A stretch of 64,000 nucleotides of DNA from Hyaloperonospora brassicae (taxonomy: Eukaryota; Oomycota; Peronosporomycetes; Peronosporales; Peronosporaceae). Of this stretch, positions 1 to 10,234 are shown piece by piece (position 1 is the stretch's first letter; each line of letters opens with the position of its first letter). Both the position numbers and the translations under genes were made by a program. The notes under the pieces were generated by a model, which worked only from the letters and a program-made list of their open reading frames with translations, was not told the DNA's origin and made no database searches. The DNA is taken from positions 372,001-436,000 of the forward strand of contig CANTFL010001407.1 in assembly GCA_947650285.1 (NCBI GenBank). Reading direction: 5' to 3'.

Positions 1-402
1 CATCACCGCTTCCCTTGCGCCTTCGCATCGTCAGTTGCGAATGGGTATATTCGGAAGACTATTTTACGTCTGGCTTTTTCAGCTCACTAATGACGGCTTG
101 CTGTCGCTTTGGGACCGCTGGTAGAGCGATCAGAAGGAGTCGTTAATTTGGATATGTGGCAGCGTGCTGCCACACATGTCGATGTCCGTCTCACGTTTGG
201 CAGCATGCCAATAGCCTTTCAAACTACCAGATCTGGACGTAATACAGAATCGCCACCAAGAAACTTAATCTTTACCATTACGGCCGTCACGAGGACAATA
301 GTTGTCGGGCGTTATTGACGTGCCAGGATTATTATTAAAAGTCGGCTTATATCCTTTGAGAATGCGCTAAAGCACGCGTGGATGTGGTAAAGTTACCGGG
401 CT

Positions 403-925
403 TTGGACTGGTGGCCGGGGCTTGAGAGCGAACGGCTACCTCGCGAGTGTAAATCGTCAAGCTCCGGTGTTACTGGACAGGCAACGTTTTCAGATCCATC
501 ATATGCTCCCGGAGGACTCCGCGACAGGCGGCGCGGTTTGGGACCGGCTTTGTTTTTTTTTGAGCAGCATCTGTCTAAATCACTTATGGATTGAGCGGAA
601 CGACGCTGTTTTTTGAGGGATGCGGACGATAACTTTTCACATCGCTACGCGTTTTTGGGAGGTTGGCATTAGGCGTATTACATCGTTAGCAAAACGCGAA
701 CATCGTAGTCCCGACACCGTTATTGCCGGGGCTATATTGCATTCATGTATCGATATTTTACTCCCGACCCTCAAGACGGGTCAATCTATTCAGGATACAG
801 CTACGACCAGCTACCGTCTCCGGAGCTTCTGTCCTGGCTTGGAACTTTTCAGACATCTTGCGCATAATTGTTTGCTAATAGACGGTCATAAAATCATCAT
901 CAAGTTAAGAAAACGACACAATTAA
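403..925 (+). pseudogene. LINE (non-LTR retrotransposon) ORF2 3' end, decayed
   Basis: The readable protein hops between frames. One frame (about 545-615) gives a segment ending LWIERNDAVF. The next (620-925) gives FWEVGIRRITSLAKREHRSP followed by a HSCIDIL motif. A tryptophan/isoleucine-x-x-RN-D-x-x-F motif, then an arginine-rich helix and a short CIDIL-like end, resembles the C-terminal tail after the reverse transcriptase of oomycete LINE elements. No RT catalytic core is visible upstream, so only the 3' end remains, or the rest lies outside the window. The frame changes near 540-620 and a stop between the two blocks show it is dead. The family call is from memory of motif style and is moderate at best. 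Confidence 0.4.
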
Positions 926-3900
926 CCGCGATGGCTGGTTCTATCAGGTTTGCCTTGCATCTGTTGTGTTTCGAACACGATAGTGGCAAGATCCATTAGA
1001 CAATAAAGAACCTGCTGACTTATGGTTGCCGAGAGCGTTGCTATGCTTCCTGAAAATTCTGTACCAACGAGTACATACACATGATATAAGACGATTTGGA
1101 GCGAGATGTCGATACAGTCCCGACCGCCATAAAGGCGCAGAAAAAAAGCGTAGAAAAAAATAAGAGTGAATTAATGGGATCAAAGCATGGCCCGAGAAGG
1201 AATGACCAGAGTGAGGACAATATTCAGCCAACGACGAACTGAGAGCGTTGCTGGCGAGCTGATTGGCCAGAATAAGTATGAACGTACCTCCAAAAATATC
1301 AGCTTTGTGACAATTTGCAAATGTCATGCGATTTATTTCGACGTATGAAGTCATAGTGTGTGCGCATTTCGGAGGAGGGTCTATTTTAACGGAAGTATTT
1401 TTGTGACTTTTGTGAATCGAAGGGGCACCAGGCGGTCAACAAGTGCTACTTGTTATACGTGACCTAGACGAGAAACGACACGTGAGCCGACCAGAGCTCT
1501 CTTATATGCCGTAGGAATATCCAGACGATGGTTCATCCCACTCAAAATCAATTCAAAGACGAATTCAATCAGCTATCACTACCTGTCGACAAAATAAAAT
1601 TTGGCCTCACAAGTTTGACAGCAGACGGTCTCCATTGTACGACCGAGTATTTGCGTTTTACAATACCATATGCTCAGAGCGCTATAGATGGGGTCTGAAG
1701 ACCGCGACTATAATAAATTGGTGCGTTCGTATTCTCTTTAGAAGCCTTAGCGATAATGATCTATATATTTAAACGGCCATGCAACACAAACTGGTAGGCA
1801 ACAGCAATAGCTGATGCCAAATACACCCGTCTTTACAGTAGCGTACAGTAATCGACACAGCTCCTGGCACGGTATCCATGCGGACACAGATTCGACAAAT
1901 GGTTCGACCAGATGTATTTTCTGTTGAAAGAGCATTGATGACAACGTTGACGTCATGGTTTATTGTGGTTGCCAACGCATCATAAGACGATACACAGAAG
2001 TTATGTGTCACGACCGTAGCACAAAAGCATCGTATAACCAACTTTTGCACCCGATAAAATCAATTGAGTCATCATAATTAATTAATTCAGGTGCTTATAT
2101 TCGTATTCTTTACTGCCCCATAACACATCAAAACAAACACGACACCGATGAAATGGACAGTAAAAGTATATAACTAATGCTTTTCGCTATCTCTTCCAAT
2201 TTTCCTATAATATCCGCCGGCTTATTTGCGATGCTAGATATTGTTCAGCCAGCTTAATAGATGTTGTGCGTTGCTTTTTACAAAATTTACATGAAAATTG
2301 GTATACATAGCTTGAGACCTCATTTATAGTGTAGAGATATATTAAATAGAGCTGTAGATTCACAATCTGAAAAGCGCAAGTATGTTGGACATGTAAAACG
2401 ATAAAAAGAAGATGTTTATCCATATGGCGTATCTACGCCGCCAAATCTTGACGTGTAGGACCGAGCCTTTCAGGTAAATAGAAAGAAAAAGATGACAATA
2501 TCTGTCCACCAATATGAAATGCCATCGAACACAAAAGTTTTATTTCAAAACAGGATCTACTAAGGATTTACGCCCAAATAATCGAATTGAGCAGTTGGGT
2601 GTATTCTTACCTTGTCTGAAGCTCAGATATGGTAGGTCCTCGTGGATGAAGCCATTGCACTACTGATCGCTGAATTCATAAAATATTACCTTTTTGCGCA
2701 TAATGATTTACTGCGGAAATTGATGCATACAATTTTAAAGGCTTATAACGTTTCAACCTTTTAAATAGTACGTGCCAACTCTTCACTAGGTCCTTTAGTA
2801 CTCACGACGGTGTAAAATTGTGATTTTTCGACATCGTGTATCAAAACGTGAGTAACTGGAGCCACACGTGAGTCTTGATTGTTGGTTATGCATAGACATG
2901 ATCGATTTTATCACATCATCTGTATAGTGCTCCTGAAGTAATACCACAATAAAAACCCGATTTGATTCATGACACTCATCGTGATTTTTCGAGATTGCTT
3001 ACGTTGATATGTGCATAATCAAATACGTATGACTGTGAAGAACGGAACGCTAGACATTATTGGTAACTTTTTTGTTCTGTAGGTACAGCCTGTACATTAA
3101 GTTCTCCTAACGACATGTCTCTGCCCTCTTCGGGGCATTCCTTCACACCTTTCCTGGTCGTGGTATCGTCTCACGGGACGGTCGATGCTTACTGGTTGCC
3201 ATAATTGTCTGACAGGCCGGATATCCGAACCATTGGTTGTGTTTTTTGCTTTATCGGGAGGCCGTAATAGATGGTACCGGGGTTCTTGGGGTAATACCAG
3301 TGCATCTAGTGTGTCGCACACATTTTCAAAGACCTCATGGTAGTATGACATGTTATCAAATGCGCGCCGCTTATTTAGCATAAGTGGTACTTATCTAGGG
3401 CACCAGGGGGGATCCGACATTATTTATAACGCTTCATTTCGGCGATAAAGACCTTTAAGCGTCACTGCGACCCATATGTAGCACAATCAAGACTTCAAGT
3501 GACAATTTTCGTAGACCATTTCGTAATGCATGGTTGCAGTAGCAATTATGGAATTCATATGTCTGTTATATCTTGTTTTATCGAATAAAGATGCCGTTAT
3601 ACTCGGCAGCTACCGAGCATTTAATATTGTCACAATAATTGCTCATACTAAGGACGCATTGACTTTTTGTAAATACATCTCATAGCTGCAACATCTATAA
3701 TATCGCAATTTTTAGATTTGATGTATTATATGCGGCAGCAGTTTCATTACCCGATAATAATGCTACGTTTCTGATACGGAAAGCGGCGTGCTGTTGTCGC
3801 GAACAAAATATCAAAATTGGATTATGATAGCATACATGAGTATTGGCATTTTTGTGTATTAAAATTGTTAGTTACTTCTCTACCTCATTTATACATCTAA

Positions 3901-4306
3901 TAATTACCGATCTTTGTTATAAATATTGAAAATTGTGACGAACTTAGTCCTAATTTGTACATTATTTTCCTCGTTTACGTTGCAAATTTGCCTTTTTCGC
4001 TTCGTGCATTGCTAATACCTGAAAATATCTATGCGCATTGTTGTGGTGAAGTGATCAAGGTATTTCATGACAGAAGGACCGATCTTGATTTTGATGAGTC
4101 CGAGCTAGCGATCGATTTGTAAACACGGCTGTACTAGGCTCATTACGTCAGTTTAACGGGAAAGAGGTCAACGGAACTGGACTTTTTTTACTATTAGAGA
4201 GCGATAAATGATTAGAACGAGAAGAATTTTACGCTATACAATATGACGGAGGCTATCGTGATCGGGTTTCCGTTCACTATTAGGTGCGCGATCGCAATTA
4301 GAGATG
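926..4306. other. Intergenic, AT-rich, no recognisable gene
   Basis: No protein family or RNA gene is recognisable. A small island of higher GC at 3097-3381 has an open minus-strand frame of 94 codons (DALVLPQEPRYHLLRPPDKA among its residues) that looks coding-like but matches nothing I know; it may be a relic of a gene or element. The frame at 1769-2050 (minus) has a faint copia-like look but was not accepted. From about 4060 onward the sequence becomes rich in GATC and CGATCG, like the adjacent gypsy element, and may be a further worn LTR piece. Confidence 0.5.
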
Positions 4307-5500
4307 TGTGTGGTAAAGTAGTGATCGCTTTTTTGAGTTCTCGATCCCAATTCTCCACTGACGCCCGGACGACCGACTAACGGAGGGGGTACTTAAATTC
4401 CGTGTTCTTGATTGCCTTTTTCACCTTGTGTACCCTTCGGTGTGGCGGGTTGCACTCTTCCAGGTGGACTCGTGTCAATAGAGTTTAATAAAATTCATTG
4501 GAATTTTAATTATTTGAACATGTTTGTAATGGGATCGAGGTTCGATCTCGGCGTGGATATCTTCACACCGCGATCGGGATTGACGTAATCTCGTGAAATT
4601 CGTCACGCGATCACATGCATGCTTGTGGGGTGCTCGATATGGGTCACCCTGATCTGTAACAGATCGCCTTGTCCAAATGTAGACCTTGATTCGCGAGCCT
4701 TCTGACTACTTGAGCCGTCTCGCGATCTTGGGTCCTCAACCACAAAGGGTTTTCTGCGTCCAGTCGCAGTTGGGGTGTTGTTTGAGAGATCTTGATCCCT
4801 GGCCAAACAATCCAGGGATATCACTTGATTAAAGTATGTAAACCTTTCCTTGACGTCGGGTGGCCAATGATCCACCCGGAGGAGAAGTCGACACGTGTAC
4901 TTTGAAGCAAATTGAACTCTGTTGAATGTAAACCAATCAAACATAACACCCTATCCCTATCCCCATGTCTTGGACATCGCTTGCCACATGTAGCTCTCTC
5001 TAGACGGTAGCGATCTTGTACTTGCGTGGCCCACACCTGAAATAATTGTCTGATCGCGATCACATACCTGATCACTGATCACGATCCCAATCACCTCCTG
5101 ATCGCGATCGCCTTGCTGATCGCGGATCACATGGTGTGCTCCACACCAAATTGATCGCAATTACCTACCTGATCAATGATCACGATCGCGATTACATACC
5201 TGATCACTGATCACGATCTCAATCACTAATCACGATCCCAATCGCCTCCTTGATCGCGATTGCCTTGTTGATCACGGTTCCCTTCTTGATCGACTGATTG
5301 CCAACGTTACCTTCCGCCTCATACCTTAATCCAAGATCGCAGGTCCCAACCTGCCCGATCTGATATCCATTTTAGTCTGACTGTTTAATGGACGCGATCT
5401 GACCAGATGTGGGACCGGGCAGCCAACCGTTAACTGGCTCGGACATAACGGGAATGCGATCAGTTCCTCTACAGCGAATTTCCATAGTCGCTACACCACA
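4307..5500 (-). repeat. 3' LTR of the gypsy element (family A LTR)
   Basis: In element orientation the LTR begins TGTGGTGTAGCG at 5500 and ends TTTACCACACA near 4307, so its tips form a short inverted repeat. A purine-rich stretch with GGGGACGAC lies just before it (5501-5512) and could be the polypurine tract. The region 4444-5069 is identical to 15827-16452 in the 5' LTR. The outer parts differ much more: about 90% alike just outside the core at 4375-4443, and roughly 65-70% at 5100-5500. A minus-strand open frame of 113 codons (4603-4944) sits in the core, but no known product is apparent. Confidence 0.85.
5045..5300. repeat. GATC-rich degenerate tandem array within the LTR
   Basis: Variants of ACCTGATCACTGATCACGAT and CTGATCGCGATCGCCTTG follow one another with irregular spacing. 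The unit is rich in the palindromes TGATCA and CGATCG. The inverted copy at 17165-18244 lacks about 98 bp here relative to this LTR, the sort of deletion expected from slippage between repeats, and the 5' LTR has a shorter version at about 16430-16520. The array lies on the upstream side of the LTR in element orientation (U3), where promoter signals would be expected. Confidence 0.7.
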
Positions 5501-5959
5501 GTCGTCCCCTGCGCCGTTAGTCGCCACACAGTGTCGATCTGACTGCGCACATATCTTTTCGCTAGTCTGTCTTTCGTGTTTACATCAATTTTTTCATTCG
5601 TTTAATCTCCGTTATCCATTGTTAAAATCGTTTCTATTCTTCTTCTCTTTATCCATGCTCAATCAGGTCATTTAGAGTTCCGATCGCTTGCGATCAAAAG
5701 CTACAGATCTGATCAACGAGCTCATATCTACAAACATCCAGATCGCTCGCGATCAAAGATCTACTGATCTGATCACCGTGATCAAATTCACCGATGCTGA
5801 TCCCTGTCGATCAAAAATACTGCTAGACCCTCACCTGCGCGATCACGTCGGTAAGCCTTCGATTGCCATACTCACAACATCTACCGCCTTTCCATATTCC
5901 CATACAACCTTCCTGTATGTGACCTCAAGTCAACGACCTGACCATTACTCACCAGCATT

Positions 5960-6265
5960 CCCCTCTTCGTGCGACTGCATCACTTCAAACAAATTATTCC
6001 GCACACGATCACGATATCATTTTTGTATCAACGCTCCACAGTTCAAGTTAGCTTCGTCCACCCACGACGGATCACCGAATCTTTTCCAATAGACTTTGAA
6101 CTGTCGGTGCACCCTGGCATAACGTGTCCGCCGTCCTGATCGTATGTCCATTATTATATTCACTCTGAACTCGTCTTCAAACAGATCGCCTTCATAACTG
6201 TCTTCTGTAAATAAAGCTTCGTCAAAACCAACTAGATCCGCTTCGCTTATTCTCAGTTGTTCCAT
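5960..6265 (-). pseudogene. Pol C-terminus with chromodomain
   Basis: The frame 6017-6265 contains FEDEFRVNIIMDIRSGRRTR, then VHRQFKVYWKRFGDPSWVDE and LNCGAL. This matches the chromodomain pattern of chromoviral integrases: an aromatic/acidic first strand, V-x-W-K for the aromatic cage and a final D/P-S-W motif. The domain binds modified histone tails and steers integration into heterochromatin. A stop follows at about 6014, after which FEVMQSHEE-like residues continue in the same frame to about 5960, so the true C-terminus was longer. The canonical central K-G-Y reads K-R-F here. It lies directly downstream of the integrase, as usual. Confidence 0.8.
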
Positions 6266-6767
6266 CAGTCAATCCGGAAACAGTCGTACGAGATTCAGCT
6301 TCGACACGTGTACCACTGGGAGTACCTAGCAGGCGTACCTGCTATTTCATAGCAGTCGATCACTCGGAACGGTCCGTGTCACATATGTGCCAGTTTCCGA
6401 GCGTACCCCTCCTTCACGCGATTCAGAAATAGCCAGCCATGCGATCCGCTGCATATGTCCAGCATATCGCTATCCTGATTATGCTGATCATCTCGATCTT
6501 GAATTGATGCCTTCAGTCGACTGTTAACCGCCACTCTCGCCCGTTGATAATGGCATATGCCAAAGCGCCATCGTCGGGGACCTCAATCTCGCGACGAGGT
6601 ACTCCCTGAAGGTAACGTGACTTTTAACGTTGATCGGGGGTCCTAACCGTGGATCATATAAAATGGGTTTTCACCGCAAATCCGATCGTGTGCGGTGTTG
6701 ATCACGTATGTCAATCGTTCGGCATATTTATCCCAATCTCTCTGGGTTATGTCCGACACATACATCT

Positions 6768-7185
6768 TTATCGCTTAAGATAACGTCTGTACCATGCGCT
6801 CTGCTGTGCCGTTTCTTGTGGCCTATAAGCCATAGTAGCTCGTTGTTTCTGCTCCACGATCCGACTAAACGCACGAAAGAACTCAGACATGAATCCTGGA
6901 TCTCGATCGTGACGAATTGCTTCACTTGCACCAAACCTTCTAGATACGCATTCTTTGTAATTTTCCGCGATTGTTTGTGCGGTCCGAGACGCACTCGCCT
7001 TTGCAACTACATATACAGAGAACAAGTCGACCCAGATCAACAACTCTGTGTTTCCTTTAGACGATCGCGGCAGAGAAGGAATATGATCCATCGCTAGAAG
7101 CTGAAAAGGGTACGTCGCTTGTACATTACCCGGCGAGCTACTTCGATCGCAGGCGAGGCCTATACCTGCCTTGTAACGGGTCTAG
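6768..7185 (-). pseudogene. Integrase catalytic core
   Basis: Residues GNVQATYPFQLLAMDHIPSL, then GNTELLIWVDLFS and IRHDRDPGFMSEFFRAF, are the integrase RNase-H-like fold with its first two catalytic aspartates (WVD and the D of the HDRDPGF segment). The third catalytic residue should lie in the motif beginning MAYRPQ; the frame is lost just after PQE, so the glutamate helix is scrambled. The protein would insert the cDNA into host chromatin. The zinc-binding N-terminal domain lies upstream at about 7490-7560, separated from the core by an insertion at 7256-7478. A clear gypsy integrase, certainly inactive. Confidence 0.85.
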
Positions 7186-7255
7186 AACGTCCCGTCGCTA
7201 GCTTGCACAGGCGCTTTGAGGAAGCGTATACTCAAATTACTAGGTATTAAGTAAT

Positions 7256-7478
7256 TTTAAATCTGATTTTTTTTGTTTTGATTCGTACTAACTACGAAGA
7301 TTTTTGGATCATACTAAATACGATCTTGTTCCCGACCTTCGGGAACCACTGATTTTAGGCTAAATTATAATTGGCTCATATTGAGTCTTTTAGATCCCCA
7401 ATTATAAACCAATAATACATAACCAAGCTGTGCCCGCTATTCGGGCACAGCACCTGCCTACATATGTAATTATCTGTT
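7256..7478. mobile_element. Short hairpin-rich insertion with 11-bp target duplication
   Basis: The 11-mer TATTAAGTAAT occurs at 7245-7255 and again at 7479-7489, and the 223 bp between are foreign to the integrase reading that resumes on either side. The insert holds three consecutive hairpins: GTTCCCG/CGGGAAC (7328-7346, loop 5), TTATAATTGG/CCAATTATAA (7365-7407, loop 23) and GCTGTGCCCG/CGGGCACAGC (7427-7451, loop 5). No terminal inverted repeat is obvious and no protein is encoded. It behaves like a small non-autonomous element. The 11-bp duplication is compatible with a Mutator-type transposase, but that is inference. Confidence 0.55.
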
Positions 7479-7489
7479 TATTAAGTAAT

Positions 7490-7830
7490 GTGGCTTATTA
7501 CAAGTCTCGCAATTTACACACTCTCTTAAGTGAAACTTCGCCCTTATCCTCTCGTAAGTTTGACCTATACCCTGGTGGTCGCCCTCCAAACGGGTATGGT
7601 AATGATGTACAAAAATTCTGACTCAATAGCTTTGGGATCACCAACCGGTCCAGATCTACGCGATCTTCTAACTTTGTAGCTGATCTGGGACAAAAGATCA
7701 ACAACTCGTCCTGATCGACCTCATAGTTCGTCGCTATCAAGGTACATGATATTGCATCTGCTGATGCAATCGTGAATACGTCTCCAGTTAAATAGATCTT
7801 CAAGTGAAAGATCCACCTCTCTTCATACTG
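7490..7830 (-). pseudogene. RNase H-integrase linker and integrase zinc-binding region
   Basis: The frame 7498-7803 includes YEVDQDELLIFCPRSATKLE, then DRVDLDRLVIPKLL. The run that follows (TSLPYPFGGRPPGY) looks like a frame-shifted version of the histidine-containing H-x-x-x-H zinc-finger start. In gypsy elements this segment introduces the HHCC domain that binds LTR ends. The cysteine pair is not readable because the 223-bp insertion lies between this part and the core. Recognition rests on order, on the E/Y-x-VDQ-x-LLFFCP-like motif and on the neighbours. Confidence 0.6.
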
Positions 7831-7833
7831 CGC

Positions 7834-8480
7834 TTATTTGATCCGCTCGATTCGTATCTGTTGTACGATCCCCTTTTGAAAAATTTGGGGCGAATGGCGG
7901 CGTCGTACGGCAGCACGGGCAATCGCAGCTACTCGCACCCTCTGATTCGTCTTGCGGGGTGGAAGAAACTCATCTAGCCGATCTAGAGTCACTATATCTT
8001 GGCGATCTTGGTCATCCATTACTATCCCACCTTTCTCGTTCCGCAAAGCTTCACTTGCCAATCGGTCTGCGCTTGCGTTCCAATCGCGTTTCACATGTAT
8101 AAAATTATGTTTGGGCCAGGATCGGAGTTTCTCCATCGCTTTATGCCTCAAAAGTTGTAGACATGGCGCCTTGCAATCGATCTCTCCACGCAATTGCCTG
8201 ATCACTAAATTTGAATCTTAATATATGATTACCCGTCCCCTGGTCTATTCAGTCAACAAATCAAACATACAAGTAGTCCTCTTTACTCTGCTTCGTTGAA
8301 AGTTTAGTTAGGGATGAACTTAGACGCGGCAGCCACAACCTTCCAACCTAGTAATCTCCACACGATCGCGCTGCCTGCTCCACACTTTCTCTTCACTCTA
8401 GCAGACCCATCATAACTAGCCACCTAAAGATTTTGTTCCTCTTCGACCGTAGGTGGAGGCATACTGATCGTTTGTCGTGG
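7834..8480 (-). pseudogene. Second, archaeal/bacterial-like RNase H domain
   Basis: Read from the right: YDGSARVKRKCGAGSAIVW (first aspartate, codon 8409-8411), a NEAE motif (8286-8297) followed by a TAA where a tyrosine is expected, DSNLVIRQLRGEIDCKAP, then FIHVKRDWNASADRLASEAL. These supply the D, E, D, D set of a catalytic RNase H, with the typical basic HVKR handle and AD-x-LA end. It lies between the canonical gypsy RNase H and the integrase. A supplementary aRNH domain is known from some Ty3/gypsy lineages such as plant Tat. It would remove RNA from the RNA-DNA hybrid during reverse transcription. Stops make this copy inactive. Confidence 0.75.
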
Positions 8481-8554
8481 TTGTTTCTTTTATACAATCG
8501 CGATCAAGATCTCATCCACTTCCTGTCGAGGCGTTATACTCGCTGACAGAGTAC

Positions 8555-8952
8555 TTAATATCTCATCTTCACCCTTCTCACATCGACGGTTCTCCTGTGT
8601 CCAGTTTGAAACAATGCAGCCCATCGTCCTAATCTCCCAGTGAGACCGCAAGAATGGAGCAACCAGGCTAAGTTTGAATAACGCGTCAACACGGTGATCT
8701 CACAAGACACCAGCATGATGTAGTATATATCTATCATCCTTAGCAATGCTAGTACCTCCTTCTCCTTATGCCATAGTTAACTTTGTTGGGCTTCAGCGTA
8801 CGGCTTGAAAACGTGACCGGCCAGTACACCTCCTCATGTATCTGCAGCAATGCAGCCGACGCGACCCACTTGCTGGCGTACACCACAATCACTGGCGGTC
8901 GATCCGGGTCAAAGTGTTTCAAAATGGGTGTAGTCACTATCTTCTGTTTCAA
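8555..8952 (-). pseudogene. Canonical gypsy RNase H (connection) domain, catalytic Asp replaced
   Basis: Residues ATPILKHF-like (here TTPILKHFDPDRPPVIVVYA), then SKWVASAALLQ, YWPVTFSSRTLKPNKVNYG and, in the next frame (8555-8746), MLVSCEITVLTRYSNLAWLL followed by GRLGRWAALF, follow the standard gypsy RNase H order. The first catalytic residue, normally D in V-x-x-DAS, is Y in VVYAS. Since the domain fold is otherwise readable, the loss may be old and compensated by the second RNase H at 7834-8480. A stop and frame changes near 8750 separate the two halves. Confidence 0.75.
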
Positions 8953-9000
8953 GAAAGTGAACGCGATCGTTGCTTTCTACCATCGACTCCTGCCTTCCGG

Positions 9001-9120
9001 ATCCTGATCGGCCCCAGCAATTGGGCGCGATTCCTAATCGCCCTCAGCAATTGTGTGTGATTCCTGATCGCCCTTAGCAATTGGATGCAATTCCTGATCA
9101 TCTTCAGGGATTGGGTGCAA
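9001..9120 (-). repeat. 30-bp tandem repeat, four copies, inside pol
   Basis: Four exactly 30-bp units lie end to end (9001-9030, 9031-9060, 9061-9090, 9091-9120), each a variant of TTCCTGATCGCCCTCAGCAA plus TTGGGTGCGA. On the minus strand they read in frame as ten-residue repeats such as RNHTQLLRAI and RNRAQLLGPI. They lie in the linker between the RT thumb (9140 upward) and the RNase H (8952 downward). The unit is a multiple of three, so the reading frame is kept. Confidence 0.88.
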
Positions 9121-9139
9121 TTTTCGATCGCTTTTGTGG

Positions 9140-10230
9140 GTAGTATGACACAGCTAAGCTCGCCCCGCAACCCTCTCTGTCCTTGGGTCGTCGTACGCTT
9201 GACGGATCTCATGAAAATCGGCTTTTCGTAATTCGTACAGTACTGAGGCGTACACTGAAAAGTCTTCGATGAATCGAATGTAATAGTTGAGGCTCCCCAG
9301 ATAAGATTGCATCGATCGTAAGGAGCGAGGAAATGGTATGACTACCAATGATCCTAAATCCTTTGAGGGCGCTTCAACTCCAGTTAAAGACACTTGATGG
9401 CCCAGGTAGTCTATCTTGCGTCGTCCCCAGAATCTCTTAGCTAGACTTATCGAAAAATTCCATTAATTACACACGTTCAACAATCGTTCCACTTTGTGGT
9501 AGAGAGATTCCCACGACGGGGCAGGTATCAGTATATCGTCGATGTGTGAATTTCGACCAAGGACCGACGTCTTCCTGTCAGAATCCGGTTCCCCGTCGGT
9601 AAACACATCGATAAGATCTGGTGGTCCCGAAGTGGTCGTAGTTGGACGTGTGCCAATCTTCTAATTTCCATATAACGCATTGTCGATCATTCGTTGTTAA
9701 ATCTGCGATGCGTTTTTCAATCCATACGGCATCCTTAGCCATTCAAACAGGCCTGATGGCGTAATTAACGCCGAGATTTCTCTGGCTCTCTCCGTCATCT
9801 CCACCACCCAAAAAACACTTGCCATGTTTAAGGAACAGTACCTATTGGCTTTATCCATATCCTGCAGCAAGTAGCTGATCAAAGGCATGGGGTAAACCAT
9901 CAATATCGTCCGCTGAGTCACTCGTCTATAGTCGATGCATAATCGAATATCTCCCCCATTCGTCTTTATGAATACCACGATCGGTGATGCCCACGGAGAA
10001 GTGGTCGGGCGAATAATCTGCGCCGTCTATAGCCCCTTGATCAGATCAGCTAGCTTCCCGCGAAATTTGGGAGCGACCGGTCGCACCCTCTGTGGGATCG
10101 AATTAGCGCCTCCGACATTAATATCACAGACCGCTTCACGAGCCGCAGGGGGTAGGGCATTACCTTTGCCGATTAGCAGATGGCTATTCGCCCATATTAG
10201 TTGTTGCAACTTCTCTTGATCACTTGACAG
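9140..10230 (-). pseudogene. Reverse transcriptase
   Basis: From the right: QQLIWANSHLLIGKGNALPP and a KLADLIKGL segment start the fingers. DIRLCIDYRRVTQ, then YPMPLI, CSLNMASVFWVVEM and FEWLRMPYGLKNA follow (9697-9978). The active-site box reads HIDDILIPAPSW at about 9512-9546, where Y-V/I-D-D is expected, so both aspartates remain and the tyrosine is histidine. The thumb continues with DYLGHQVSLTGVEAP and YLGSLNYYIRFIEDF (9154-9393). A stop at about 9460 and a frame change near 9700 break it. This is a textbook Ty3/gypsy RT in order and spacing. Confidence 0.88.
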
Positions 10231-10234
10231 TGGC

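Noticed and set aside
944..1354. 136-codon minus-strand frame
   Set aside because: Low-information composition with no motif; it lies just past a LINE 3' relic on the other strand and is probably a chance frame.
1769..2050. Copia RT-like relic (ELCRLLYAT motif in the overlapping minus-strand frame)
   Set aside because: The similarity to the C-R-L-x-x-x-L-Y-G-L-K-Q box is short, needs insertions and has no supporting motifs around it.
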